Origin: Limonium bicolor
Lineage: Eukaryota > Streptophyta > Magnoliopsida > Caryophyllales > Plumbaginaceae
Length of the DNA stretch: 64,000 nucleotides
Reading direction: 5' to 3'
Assembly: GCA_023374045.1 (NCBI GenBank)
Contig: CM041777.1
Coordinates: forward strand, 84,748,300 to 84,812,299
Of the stretch, positions 21,745 through 32,660 are shown in pieces. Positions within the stretch are counted from its first letter, which is position 1, and every line of letters begins with the position of its first letter. The position numbers were made by a program, and so were the translations under genes. A model generated the notes under the pieces. It worked only from the letters and a program-made list of their open reading frames with translations, made no database searches and was not told where the DNA came from.

Positions 21745-22825
21745 GACTCATGGTGATACTGATGAGTCTATGGAATCGGATCCTCCCTCAGAGTTTGAAT
21801 GATATGCTGATGAAGTAGCATCAGGAAGATAGGGTGCTGGGTATCTCAGTGTAGAATCGCCCTAACCAACTGAGCAAACATCAGTCGGTGTACCGAAAAC
21901 CTTGCGCGCAACATCACCAGGTGATAGCCCACGAAGATACACGAGGAGGGCACAATCCATGTCATTGAGCTTATCATGCTTACAGGGCCTAATGTTATGC
22001 CTAATAATCTCTACGGCCACTCTAAGTTGTAGATTCGTGATGTATGCGATAGGAAGCACATGGCGAGCCTTGGTATGGGCCCGATCCATGTTTCGGACCC
22101 GTGACCCAAACCGAGCAAGAATAACAGAATGGGCAATGGCGAGGTACTACCGAGTGAAGGAGCTCTGTCTCGGGTCATAAGCTATGTCTAGAGTGCCAGC
22201 TATGCTACAAGGTGTAACCAGAATACGAATGGAAGAGACGTAGGAGCGAATCTGTACCTCAGAGACTTGAGGTGGCCCGCATAGAACTCACGTACAAGGT
22301 TGGAGTCGAAGTGCCTATGACCGATCTTCAATACTCCCATCCAGCCATGCCTCTAGAATAGGGAGGTGATCTGAGACAACTGGCGCACAGTCTGATCAAT
22401 GCACAGCTCCTGGACCTACTTGCTCTTCTGTTTAGACTAATAGTAATAACGGGGAGCCTTAGAGCTGATGAACCCCTCTGCATCAAACTGGGGGTCCTCA
22501 GGGAGACGGGACGGTAAAGGGTAAGGTGTGCCGAAATCATCCAACTCGGACGTTGTGGATGTAGATCCTGGTCCTCTCTGAACCTCAGGAGATGGGTGTT
22601 TCTTCTTCCTCCCCGTCTTAGCTTTCTTGGTAGGCTGGGGAGCACTACTGGAGGCTGGCTCCTTGCCTGCCCATTTGGTAGAACGACGAGGTGGCTTAGG
22701 TGCAGGAGGAGCCTCCTCTTCGGTGGTGGCCTCTACTACGGCTGCTCAGCTTGCTCGAATATCTCCTCTTCCTCAGAGTCGAAGCACGATGCATGTGGAG
22801 GAGTGGTGGCTCTTTTACGAGGCAT
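21745..22825 (-). pseudogene. Athila env-like ORF (plant transposon protein domain), broken
   Basis: The minus strand begins MPRKRATTPPHASCFDSEEE at 22825, a basic/acidic N-terminus, then proline-rich text. Later it has VREFYAGHLKSL and VQIRSYVSSIRILVTPCSIA, which fit the putative plant transposon protein domain found downstream of pol in Athila-type elements. A further frame is DMDCALLVYLRGLSPGDVA. Stops (for example after EQAEQP) and frame changes break it. It lies about 1 kb downstream of the post-integrase region. The env-like name is positional; no membrane segment is evident. Confidence 0.6.
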
Positions 22826-22850
22826 CTACAGCAAGGAGAGAGAAGAATAC
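22826..22850 (-). promoter_or_regulatory. Splice-acceptor-like site abutting the env-like start codon
   Basis: On the minus strand the sequence TATTCTTCTCTCTCCTTGC TGTAG is followed directly by ATGCC. This is a polypyrimidine tract and AG right before the initiator, consistent with a spliced subgenomic mRNA as proposed for Athila/Calypso elements. Confidence 0.45.
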
Positions 22851-23871
22851 CAGGCAACAGGTTATCAATGTTAGTTCAACATAAATAAAAATTGGAATTC
22901 TTGAATAATCTGGAGTTGTGCCATGATTCCTGTAATTTAGATACCCAATCTAAGAATTTGCAACAAAACAATATTGTAGGCATTAAATCAGAAGAATAGA
23001 GTCACAATACATAATGACAGAGCAACCAGACAGACATGTCAGGTTCAGTGCCGGACAGAAACAACCCAGCTTATTCAACTTAAAGGGTGTCAGACAGCAT
23101 GCCGGACAGAGGGGACTCGGCACGTTCAATCGGCAATGTGTCGAACAGAGGGGACCCGACACGTGCATCCCACACATTCAAATCCGAACCCAATTTTTGC
23201 AGAAATTGAACAGAACCACACCAATCATGTAGAAATTAACTAAAGCAGGTTCGCAACTCCCGTATTTAAATATTTAAGTTACGAAACTAGCGAAATCGAC
23301 ATATGGAACTAAAAACAAGTAAAATCTAGTTCAAAATGAAAAATAGGGAATTAAAGGAACCTAGTTTGAAAATGGAGCACAAGGGTCGACTTGGTTGGAG
23401 CCTATGGGCTTGACGTCGGAAGGAGTGATGGTGGTAGGTACGACATAAGGAGTTCCGGCGGCTGAGCTTTGGTGGGGCGCACTTGAGTGTTGGGAGTGGG
23501 AGGAGCTACGGCGTGTGCTCGGGTAGGTTAAAGTGGGAGGAGGGAGAAGACTTACCCGGTACTTTATTCTTTTTGAAATTTTGTGACGTGTCGGGTGTGG
23601 TGTTGGGTCTCTTGTATCTGGCACACTGAGGTTTAGCAAGCCGGATAGCTCGTACCAGGCCCGATGCACGACATGTTGAACATTGTCTTGCCGGGTGAGG
23701 TCTACCCGGTTTTTAACACAGCAGGTCTTTCTCTTTTTTATATATATATTAAATTGAAAGAACATATTTGCAAAGAACAAAATAATAAAAATAAAAATAA
23801 AATAAAATAAGGGAAAATGGAATAAGAAGGGAACACTCCCTTGTTATGATGATGGCCTAATTGAGAGGGCC
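22826..23871 (-). other. Non-coding spacer between pol and env-like ORF
   Basis: About 1 kb without a conserved frame. It contains several GTGCCGG/CCGGCA words (about 23040-23160 and 23570-23710) like those in the LTR and leader, and an AT microsatellite-like run near 23741. Confidence 0.5.
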
Positions 23872-24468
23872 CTACACTTGATCTTTGGGCATGAGGTGAG
23901 ATGATTTGAGACACCATGTAGGACTTGTCTTCACTACTTCCTTTGGTGCGGGCAAGATCTTGAAATCATCCTGGAAACTCAGGTAGGCTGAAATGGTTTT
24001 ATTGGAGTCACTACTTAAATATTTCTTCAGCCTCGAACCATTGACCTTGAATCTTTCACCCTTAGCATTCTCAAGTTCGAACACACCAAATTCATTCATA
24101 GAAGTGATGGTGAAAGGTCCAGCCCAATGAGATTTCAATTTTCCGGGAAACAGTCAAAGACGGGAATTATAAAGGAGAACTTTATCACTAACTTGGAAAG
24201 TGCGTGGTAGAATGGATTGGTCATGAATCTTTTTAGTTCACTCCTTATACAAACTGGTATTCTCGTATGCGTTGTGGCGTAACTCCTCAAGTTCAGAGAG
24301 CTGGAAATTTCTTTTTACTCCAACGGCCTTCATGTCGAAATTCAAAGCCTTGAGGGCCCAGTAGGCTATATGCTCAAGCTCTAATGGTAAATGACATGCT
24401 TTACCAAACACTAGACGGAAGGGAGTGGTCCCAATAGGAGTTTTGAAGGGAGACCTATAGGCCCACAA
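23872..24468 (-). pseudogene. pol: Integrase C-terminal and post-integrase region, right arm
   Basis: The frame 24468-24238 reads [33 protein letters not shown] and AYWALKALN, the conserved stretch after the plant Ty3 integrase core. The frame 24138-23872 reads WAGPFTITSMNEFGVFELEN and FKVNGSRLKKYL, the GPF/Y module. A frame break lies between them. No chromodomain is seen, as expected for Athila. Confidence 0.8.
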
Positions 24469-24533
24469 AGCATCATCAAGTTTATGTGACCAATCTCGCC
24501 TGGATGAACTGACTATTTTTTGTAGAATCCACT

Positions 24534-25952
24534 TCAGTTCACGGTTGGAACTTCAGCCTCTCCATTGCTTTGTGGATGATAGGGGAGGGCTACTTTGTGA
24601 TGAACCCCATATTTATGTAGAAGGGCATCAAACTGGCGATTGCAGAAGTGAGAACCGCCATAAAAGATAATTGCCCGGGGCACTCCGAATCTGGTGAAGA
24701 TGTTTTTCTTGAGGAACTTGAGGACTGTCTTGGCATCTGTGGAGGGGCGGGAGATGGCTTCTTCCCATTTTGATACATAGTCCACAGCGACCAAAATGTA
24801 TTGATGTCCTAGGGATGGGGGAAAAGGACCCATGAAATCAATCCCCCAAACATCAAATAACTCGACCTCTAAGATGTTGGTCAAAGGCATCTCTTGACAT
24901 CTGGAGATATTTCTCATCCGTTGACAACTATCACACTGTGAGACAAACTTGTGAGCATCTTTATGCAGTATAGGCCAAAATAAACTTGTTTCCGGCACCT
25001 TAGCAGCAGTTCGGGTGGAGCCATGATGTCCACTTGCTTCCTTGGAATGACATAAATGAAGAACTGTGGTGGCTTCATTTTCTGGAATACACCTCCGGAT
25101 GACCCCGTCAGCACATACCTTAAAAAGGTAGGGGTCATCCCAGAAGAAATGTTTGATTTGGGAGAGAAACCTCTTCTTTTGCCGTGAAGAGATACCATGG
25201 GGAACTACTCCGGAGGCCAGGTAATTTGCGATGTCGGCGTACCATGGTTCTTTAGAGCTTACCTGCAAAGCAGCAAACAATTCAACCCAATTTGCATAAA
25301 TTTTCTTATCTGCCAAATCTTCAACCTGCTGGATGCTGAACACCGTCTCGTCCGGAAAGTATTCTCGGATGGGAACTCCATCATATGGCCTCTCTATGCT
25401 AGAGAGGTGATCAGCGACTCCGTTGTGGCACCCTTTCTTATCCACAACCAGAACATCAAATTCTTGTAGCAGCAAAATCCAACGCAACAATCTTGGCTTG
25501 GTGTTTGCTTTTGTAAAAAGGTATTTCAGGGCGGAATGGTCAATATGTACTATCACCTCGCTTCCCCATAGATAAGAGCAGAACTTATCAAGGGCGAAGA
25601 CAACAGTGAGAAGCTCTTTCTCTGTGGTGGTATAATTATTTTGCGCATCCACCAAAGTTTTACTCGCGTATGTGATAATCTGCAATACCTTGTCCTTCTT
25701 TTGACATAGGGCAGCCCCCACAACGTAGCCACTTGTGTCGCACATGATCTCAAAGGGGAGAGACCAATCAGGGGCGACGACTACAGGGGCTGAGACAAGC
25801 TTCTCTTTGATGATCTCGAAGGCCTCTAAACATTCTTCTATGAAGTCGAATTTCATATCTTTTGCCAGCAGATCACTTAGGGGCTTTGATATCTTCGAAA
25901 AATCGGCAATAAACCTGCGATAGAAGCCGGCATGACCCATAAATGCTCGCAC
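24534..25952 (-). pseudogene. pol: RNase H and integrase, right arm
   Basis: This is the longest open frame in the window (472 residues). It holds MRAFMGHAGFYRRFI, RNase H blocks (FEIMCDTSGYVVGAAL, TTEKELLTVVFALDKF, VIVHIDHSALKYLF), the integrase zinc module (HLCHSKEASGHHG, CDSC) and the core WGIDFMGPFPPSLG. The normally invariant second Asp is replaced: the frame reads AIIFYGGSHF where the family has a D before GGSHF. The third acidic position is kept (SNGEAEV). The frame ends shortly after. The integrase is therefore predicted to be dead. Confidence 0.85.
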
Positions 25953-25959
25953 TTCTTTG

Positions 25960-26620
25960 ACTGAGGTAGGGGAGGGAGTTTCTTGATGACCTCGACCTTG
26001 GCCTGGTCAACTTCAATACCTACTTTGGACACTCGATGCCCCAAAACTATGCTCTCCTTTAGCATGAAGTGTCATTCCTCCCAATTTAAGACCAGATTAG
26101 TGTCTTCACACCTGGTTAAGATCAAATCTAATTGCTGCAAACAATCTTCAAAACTAGGACCATAAACACTGAAATCATCCATAAAAACTTCAATACTGTT
26201 TTCAATGAAATCAACAAAATTGCTTGCATGCAACGTTGAAAAGTGACAGGGGCGTTACAAAGCCCAAATGGCATTCGGGTGTAGGCGAAAGTACCGTAAG
26301 GACAGGTGAAGGTAGTCTTCTCCTGATCCTCAGTTGCAATTGGGATTTGAAAATACCCGAGTAACCATCAAGAAAACAATAGAATTCTTGCCCTACTAAT
26401 CTCTCCAACATTTGATCTATAAAAGGTAAAGGAAAGTGATATTTTCTAGTGGCATAGTTTAACTTTCTATATTCTATACACATTCGCCACCCCGTTGTTT
26501 TTCTTTGAAGGATCAACTCTCCTTTTTCAGTTGGGACAGCTTCTATCCCACCCTTTTAGGTACCACCTGGACAGGACTAACCCAAGGGATGTCAGATATG
26601 GGGTAAATAATACCCGCATC
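25960..26620 (-). pseudogene. pol: Reverse transcriptase, right arm (frameshifted)
   Basis: Minus-strand pieces give GWRMCIEYRKLN, FPLPFIDQMLERLVGQEF, YCFLDGYSG and FMDDFSVYG (about 26158-26190), the Ty3 RT blocks in order. Indels around 26270-26350 shift the frame and stops interrupt the finger region near 26560. Confidence 0.8.
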
Positions 26621-27318
26621 TAATAATTTAAGAACCTCATTTTTGACGACTTCTTTCAAATTGGGGTTCAACCTCCTCTAGCATTGCCTTATAGGCTTGT
26701 GGTTATCCTCCATGCATATACACGGTGGGTACAGAAACTAGGGTCAATACCTTTCAAATCTGCTAAACACCAACCTATGTCTCTCTTATGATTTCCTAGG
26801 ACTTATAACAGCTTGACTTCTTGTTCAGGAGAGAGAAGCGAGGAAATAATCACAGGGAGAGAGTTGTTACCTGAGAGGAAGACATACTTCAATTCAGAAG
26901 GAAGTTCCTTAAGTTGTACCTCGGGTGGTTGCTCAATGGATGGTGTAGCTTTTTGAGGTGAGTGGTCTAGTCTCTCTAGCGGTGGTCAGTAGATAGGATT
27001 TTTCCTTATACCGCGATCCAATTGGTTGACGATGACATTAACTTCTTTCAGTGGAGATTCTTTAATGGATGATATCAAGACTTGCTCTAGGGACTCCAAC
27101 TCGTGAGGTTCGACCGAAGGTATGGAGAATACCTATTCATCGTCCATGAAATCATTTTCGCCACCATCTGCTAAGAGACCAACACAACAAACAGTATGGG
27201 CAGATACACTCTTCCTTACCATCTTTGCCATATTAAACTCAATCTTTTCATCCTTGAATCGGAAGGTAACCTTGCCATCATAAACATCTATAACCGCTCT
27301 TACGCTGCTCAAGAATGG

Positions 27319-27837
27319 TCATCCCAGGATCAAGGGGACTTCAGTATCCTCGTTGATATCCAGAACGACAAAATCAACAGGGAAGATGAACTTATCAACT
27401 CCAACCACCAAATTCTCTGCTACTCCCATTGGTTTGATGGAGGAACGGTTTACCAGTTGGATGGAGAAGGACACTGGCTTTAGTTGACTACCATAAATCC
27501 TTACGAATACGGAGTATGGCATGATGTTGATGCTCGCGCCAAGGTTATACAAACCATGGCCGCAATCAACATCGCCTATGCAACAAGGTACGATCGGTAG
27601 CCCGGGATCCTTCGGTTTGGGCGACAATACTCGTACTAATGTCGTTAAACACTCTTCCGTCAGAGTGACCAACTCCAACTCTTCCATTTGCCTTTTGTTG
27701 CCCATTAATTCCTTTAGGAATTTTGCATAAGTGGGCATCTGCTTCAACGCATCAATCAAAGGAATTTCAATAGTCAAACATTTAAATATTCCTAAGAATT
27801 TCTTAAATTGCCCATCCATATTCTTTTTCTTGAGCAT
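27319..27837 (-). pseudogene. pol: Aspartic protease region, right arm
   Basis: The 172-residue frame reads IDALKQMPTYAKFLKELMGN, then LYNLGASINIMPYSVF. The active-site Asp of DLGAS is changed to Asn here, while the left arm keeps D. It continues FVVLDINEDTEVPLILG. The frame is inactive on this reading and is separated from gag by about 550 bases of decayed linker. Confidence 0.8.
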
Positions 27838-29628
27838 GTTTGGAAATGGTCATTTTTCAGAAGAAGATTGATTATTGAGAGAAGAGTTAGAAGAAGATTT
27901 AGAAGTAGAGGGAAAAGGAGTAGGAGCTTGTGTCTCCTGAGATAGTATGGGGGAAGTTATCTCTTCCATATCATCAGGCGTCACGTGCTTTTATTATTCT
28001 TTTTCTTTTTCTTGATTCCTGCTCACTTCCTTTCCACTTCTGAGAGTGATGCCGTTAATATCTTCACTCTTAATGGAGACAGACTTCGCATGTTCTCTTG
28101 GACTGATTAGAGTCTGGAACGGTAGTTGGCCGGATGGCCTTGGTTGAGTGAGAATTTGTTGCAATTGTGACTACAAAGATTTTTGATCCTTGCGAAGGAT
28201 TAAGATCTCTTCCTAAGTATCTCGGGATTTATTCATCAGTGCCTTCATCATGTCACACATCTCGGCCATCTCAGCTTCGGAATTGGATGAGGGTTGGGGT
28301 TGGTTTGGGGGAGCTCTTCCATAAGGAGCTTGCAAGAAGTGCCTCGGACCTCCTTGATAACCGGCCTGGTTCTGGAAATTTTGAGGGGGTTAGACCGGTC
28401 GGTTTTGAGAAACTCCTCCACAACCCTTGTAGTTTTGAGGGGGTTGGGCACCGTGTTGCCAAGGCTGCCTAAACCCTTGGTTGTTGTTCATGTAATTGGC
28501 TTCCTCAGTTGCCTTTAACTCTTGTAACTCAGGGCATTGTTCGAAATCGTGTGGTCCACCACATTGTGTACAAGACACGTCAAAAGGTGGTAAGGAAAAC
28601 ACAGAAGAACGATTTGCCTGAACGGGTGGTCTTGCATTGACCACATTTGCTTACTAAGGAAGAGAACTCATGGCCAGCTGCTCCACAACTTTCTGCAGAG
28701 CACTTACCTTTGTTGACTGCTGAGCGTTGCTCTTCAACAACTGCTCGTGACTCTTCATTAGTTTGTCAAATTTATTATCACTATTTTCGATGTGAAATAA
28801 ACCTGGGGTGCCGCCTCTCGATCCGCCGGTGACCGAATCATGAATTTCTTCATAGAGGGATTCAATCCCACTCAGAAATTGCTCTCCTGATTTCTTCAGG
28901 ACGTCTGCACTGAGGGAGGAAAGCACCATGGTTTTGCACTGGTTCACTAGTCCTTTGTATAACAACTGGGAAAGTTGCTCCTTTGTGAGACAGTGGTGGG
29001 GGCATGTCAGAAGCACCCCTTTAAACCGATCCCAAGTCTCACAGATATTCTTCGATCCTGATTGTTTTAAATTATAGATCTCGGTGATCATCTCCAGAGT
29101 TCAACTTGGTGGCAAGAACTTATCGTAGAACTTGATTGCCATGTCATCCCACGTGGAAATGGTACTTGGAGTCAGACTGTGGTACCATTTGCTCGTGATC
29201 TTCGTGAGGCTGTGTGGGAGAGAGAGAGAGAGAGAGAGTTGTGCGTACTGCAGGACAACATCAGTGGCAGTGGGGTTGTTGACGTGCTGAAGAAACTATG
29301 TTACATGTAGCAGGGCCTCGTTCAGGTTCGATCCATCAAACATACCCAACTCCTTTACGCAACAAATCTGATGATATGGCTTCAATTTCTGCCACTCATC
29401 ATATTCATTTTGTGAAAGGTGAGGGAGGTTGATGGCAGGTTGTTGGCCTTGACTGGACGGCTGGTTGATGTTGCGGACTATAGGGGTTGACATCTCGTAG
29501 TTGGTACTTGAATCTTCTTGTGTGATTTCTTAATTCCTTCGTTGTCTTAAAGACTAAAGAAGGGCCCTCTCAATCTCAGAGTCGTAGTTTGCTAATTCGT
29601 CAGGATGACTATGTGATCGCAGAAGCAT
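27838..29628 (-). pseudogene. gag: gag, right arm (broken)
   Basis: The start ATG is at 29628, corresponding to 16784 in the left arm. Pieces are MSTPIVRNINQPSSQGQ (29493-29296), ETWDRFKGVLLTCPHHCL through MKSHEQLLKSNAQQ (29091-28654) and the CCHC-type knuckle CTQCGGPHDFEQC in 28644-28390. Early stops near 29530, a GA dinucleotide expansion (about 29220-29238) that shifts the frame, and later stops inactivate it. The knuckle is intact here, unlike in the left arm. Confidence 0.8.
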
Positions 29629-29745
29629 TCACTTAGAAGAACGAGTACCTAAGAGATGTCAAAGAGAAATGTTTTTTTATGTAATATGGAGATAACTATA
29701 ATCATAAATATAAATTCTTATTTAAAAAAAGAAGTATCATTGTTA

Positions 29746-30168
29746 TTACATAATAGGCATATAAAACACATCAATACTTATGTAATAGATAGCCCTAAAT
29801 CTACTCCGCCTAATCCTACTCGTAAATATGGCATAGAAGGGGTCCCTCGTGCGAACTCTATTAGTGAAGATACCCATATGAGGGAATCTCCTCCTAAGTT
29901 CATCTACAGGTAGAACCCTCATGCGTGCTTGGGTTCTAAGACAATGGTAGGCAAGGGCTGGTTTCAACTTCCTCCGCTTTATAAAAATTTCTACCCCTGT
30001 ACGGGGTTTCAAGTCATTCACTACATATATGTGTAAGAAATGAAACAGCCTTGATTCCCCAGTTTGCAATTTAGCCTCCCACACATTTTTAGGCATCTTG
30101 AATACAAAGTTCAACAACAGGGTGACATAGATATAGGAGGATCGAAACCAAGAAAAAATAAAGAACAC
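29746..30168 (-). CDS. Leader ORF of unknown function, right arm
   Basis: This is the counterpart of 16301-16696. It reads MPKNVWEAKLQ, SRLFHFLHIYVVNDLKPR, VEIFIKRRKLKPALAYH and VDELRRRFPHMGIFTNRV. The likely start is the M of MPKNVW rather than the upstream M. A one-base insertion after FYAI shifts the last part relative to the left arm. No domain is recognised. Confidence 0.45.
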   Translation of the reverse strand: MFFIFSWFRSSYIYVTLLLNFVFKMPKNVWEAKLQTGESRLFHFLHIYVVNDLKPRTGVEIFIKRRKLKPALAYHCLRTQARMRVLPVDELRRRFPHMGIFTNRVRTRDPFYAIFTSRIRRSRFRAIYYISIDVFYMPIM

Positions 30169-30507
30169 TCAACTGAGATGTGCCGGGTGGAGTGCTGGAG
30201 GTGTAGTGCCCGGCGTCGGACTTCCTCCTAATGTGCCGGATCACAACACCCGGCATCACACATGGCTCGTTCAATAAATAAAAAGAATAGCAAAACAAAA
30301 GAGATTTATTATTAACGGGAACTAAAAACATAATAAAGAATGTGTCAGATGCCTTGCCGGGCGTATCATACCCAGCGCGGACTTCCTCTGAAAGTGTCGG
30401 GTTATGAAATCCGGCAATACGCACAGCATATTCAACATATTTAGGAAAAATGCATTAATCAAAGAATAAAGAATAGACAATTATCAATTTTAGGACTTGG
30501 ACTATTT

Positions 30508-30525
30508 CCAAGTCCCCGGGCGCCA
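30508..30525 (-). promoter_or_regulatory. Primer binding site, right arm (damaged)
   Basis: The minus strand reads TGGCGCCCGGGGACTTGG. Compared with the left-arm site it lacks five bases (GTTGC) after TGGCGCC, so priming from this copy would be impaired. Confidence 0.7.
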
Positions 30526-30528
30526 TTT

Positions 30529-32032
30529 TGCTAACAAGAATTTTGTAGGAAAAAAACTATGTACAAACATGAACAAAATAATAAAAGAATCCTACAACTC
30601 TAATATGGGTAGCAAAAATTTCCGGTCGAAATATAAAGTAAGCAAATTACGACCAAGAGTATCGAACCCTAAGGACTTAATAGAAAATTAGTCCTAATCC
30701 TAGTAATTACCTGATTCTAATAAGGGGGAAAATTTAACATTGATTCAAATTAAGAAAAACATCTAATTATCTAACTAAAAGGTTAATTACAGTGAACTAT
30801 TCCGTGATTCTGAGCAATAATCCACATAAAACCAAGTATGATCACCAATTCAAACTCACAAGTCTTGAATCAACCAATTCCTGAATATGCCGGATGACAT
30901 GTCGGATAGAGGATGCACGGCACATTCAAGGATTTTGAATACGCCGGGCACCAGACACCCAACAATGGATTCGGTAGAGCCAAAAGTTCAACATTGCTTA
31001 CCAGTTTCGAGTCCGAAACATACACTCACTTCCTATTATCGAATCCAGCAAATTTGATGCCAATAAACGAACTAGAAAGTGGAGAATACAATGGTTAATT
31101 CAAAATCCTAATTATCATCTTCTAATGTATAGGAGACAAAGGCAAGGATTCCTTAGAAATTCTCAACCTATTTTTCCTTCGTTTTGATTGACAAAAGAAG
31201 AATTTTGAAGGTAAGAAGATCAGTAGAGAACTTAATCTACTTTGCACTAAGAACAAAAATTTAAGAGAAACTTGTAATTTCTATTAAGTGATCAACAATT
31301 CTTTACAAGAAAATCATCATTCCCAACCAAGGAATACAGAGAAATCCTACTGCATCATCTACAAAAATGGAAGAAGAAATAGAAGAGAAGAAGGGAAATG
31401 GTCTTAGCCTTAAACCGATGAAGATTTCTTCTTCTTCTTGGTGGATGATTTGCAGGAATTCCTTGGCAATAATAGAACCGAATTCGTGGAGTATGAATGT
31501 GTAAAAATGAAGTGTGAGTGTTGTTGGAAGTGCAGACTCTCGGCCTATTTATAAGCCTCAAAAACTTCTTGCACCGAGAGTCATGCCGGATAAATTGTAT
31601 CCGGCACCACGTGTTTATAACGGTCAATTAAACCACCAAATCTCACGAAATGATGCCTGTGCCGGATAGAAGACACCTGGCACCATATCCGGCTTCAGTC
31701 AGTTGGGTAACGGTCAATAATTGCCATCTTTTGACGAATCGTACAACTTCTCACTTGGTGTCGGTTAGGGAATACCCGGCACTGTGTCCGGCATCACCTC
31801 TATTCTGCTCCATATTCTTGCCGTGAGTTGAACTTACAACATCAAACCCGACATTACTTCGATCCTTTGATTAGGATTTGATTCCTTGCACAAAAATACA
31901 ACAAACATAAGTCTGATCTTATAAAATGAACTTTACATGCAATATGATATAAATACTAGCTATTTCATACTAATTCCGACTAATAATCTGATAATTCTAG
32001 CTTATAAAATATGATAAGTCTAAGGCTTATCA
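30529..32032 (-). repeat. Right-arm 5' LTR, reverse orientation
   Basis: This is the inverted partner of 14394-15883, running on the minus strand from TGATAAGCCTTAGACTTATC (32032) to TTGTTAGCA (30529). A TATA-like box sits at about 31547-31554. It is followed outside by ATTTC (32033-32037). Confidence 0.85.
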
Positions 32033-32657
32033 ATTTCCCACACCAATAGCAGTTAATTAGTTTTGAGAGAAAATTTTACTTCAATCAAAATGTAATTATT
32101 AAATCAATATTTGCTCGGGGAACATATAGCAGTTATTTATCATTGGATTTATTTTTTTCCACTACAATTTTGTCCGTTAATTAATTGTGGGAGAAAAAGT
32201 ATTCTCATAAATATTCTAAATTATTGGATGTATGATTTTTCCACATGAATTATGTATTGTGGAAGAAAAAGTTTTCTCCATAAATATATTAAATTATTAC
32301 ATATTTATTTTCCCATAATGAATCTGCCTTAAATCTATGCTGGGATATTTCTTCATAAATATTTTAAATTATTGGATTTATATTTTCCCACAATAATTTT
32401 GCCACTCAATTTATTATGGGAGAATACATTTGACACTGTATAATGGGAGTAAGTATTTCCCAAAATTTGTAAACTAGTATATCTAGTGGGTTTTTTTCTT
32501 ACTCAAAATCAATGTTTGAAGAGAAAATCTTCACCTAAAATCAACTCCCATTATTTAAATTATCGTGAGTAAAACCCCCATCTATTAGGAAATGGATAAA
32601 ATATTAACCCAAAATTTATAAATTCTTCCCCAAATAATATAACCGTTTTTTGTTGTG
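32033..32657 (+). repeat. CACTA right subterminal repeats and TIR
   Basis: AT-rich repeats such as TTATTGGATTTATATTTTCC and TGGGAGAAAAAG mirror the left array. The end is CAAATAATATAACCGTTTTT then TGTTGTG, followed by the AGC duplication. Confidence 0.75.
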
Positions 32658-32660
32658 AGC

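Larger units (their letters stand above)
14394..32032. mobile_element. Inverted, tail-to-tail double Athila-like retrotransposon with one TSD
   Basis: The left arm 14394-21724 (plus) and right arm 24671-32032 (minus) are inverted copies of the same 7.3-kb 5' portion: LTR, PBS, leader ORF, gag, protease, RT, RNase H and part of integrase. In the first 235 bases of the two LTRs I count about 11 differences. The arms diverge at 21725/24670. The 2.95-kb centre is the continuation of the right arm only (integrase end, post-integrase region, env-like ORF). No 3' LTR exists. ATTTC lies outside both ends (14389-14393 and 32033-32037). All coding regions contain stops or frameshifts. Confidence 0.85.
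1791..32657 (+). mobile_element. CACTA (En/Spm) transposon carrying three nested LTR-retroelement insertions
   Basis: The left end starts CACTACAAAAAAAGGTTAG (1791) and the right end finishes ...AACCGTTTTTTGTTGTG (32657). The reverse complement of the right end matches the left over about 28 bases with four mismatches. The trinucleotide AGC lies directly outside both ends (1788-1790 and 32658-32660), the 3-bp duplication typical of CACTA elements. AT-rich subterminal repeats sit inside both ends (about 1810-2915 and 32070-32600). Element-specific sequence is only 1791-3026, 7742-8059, 12975-14393 and 32033-32657, about 3.6 kb. It has no intact transposase and was probably non-autonomous. The plus strand is assigned from the captured gene and the weak transposase remnant. 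Confidence 0.85.

Noticed and set aside
24534..25952. 472-residue frame as a functional gene
   Set aside because: It is retrotransposon RNase H/integrase with a lost catalytic Asp and broken flanking coding.
14394..32032. Two independent Athila-like insertions rather than one inverted unit
   Set aside because: Both halves lack a 3' LTR, and a single ATTTC duplication flanks only the outer ends. Independent insertions would need separate duplications and second LTRs.
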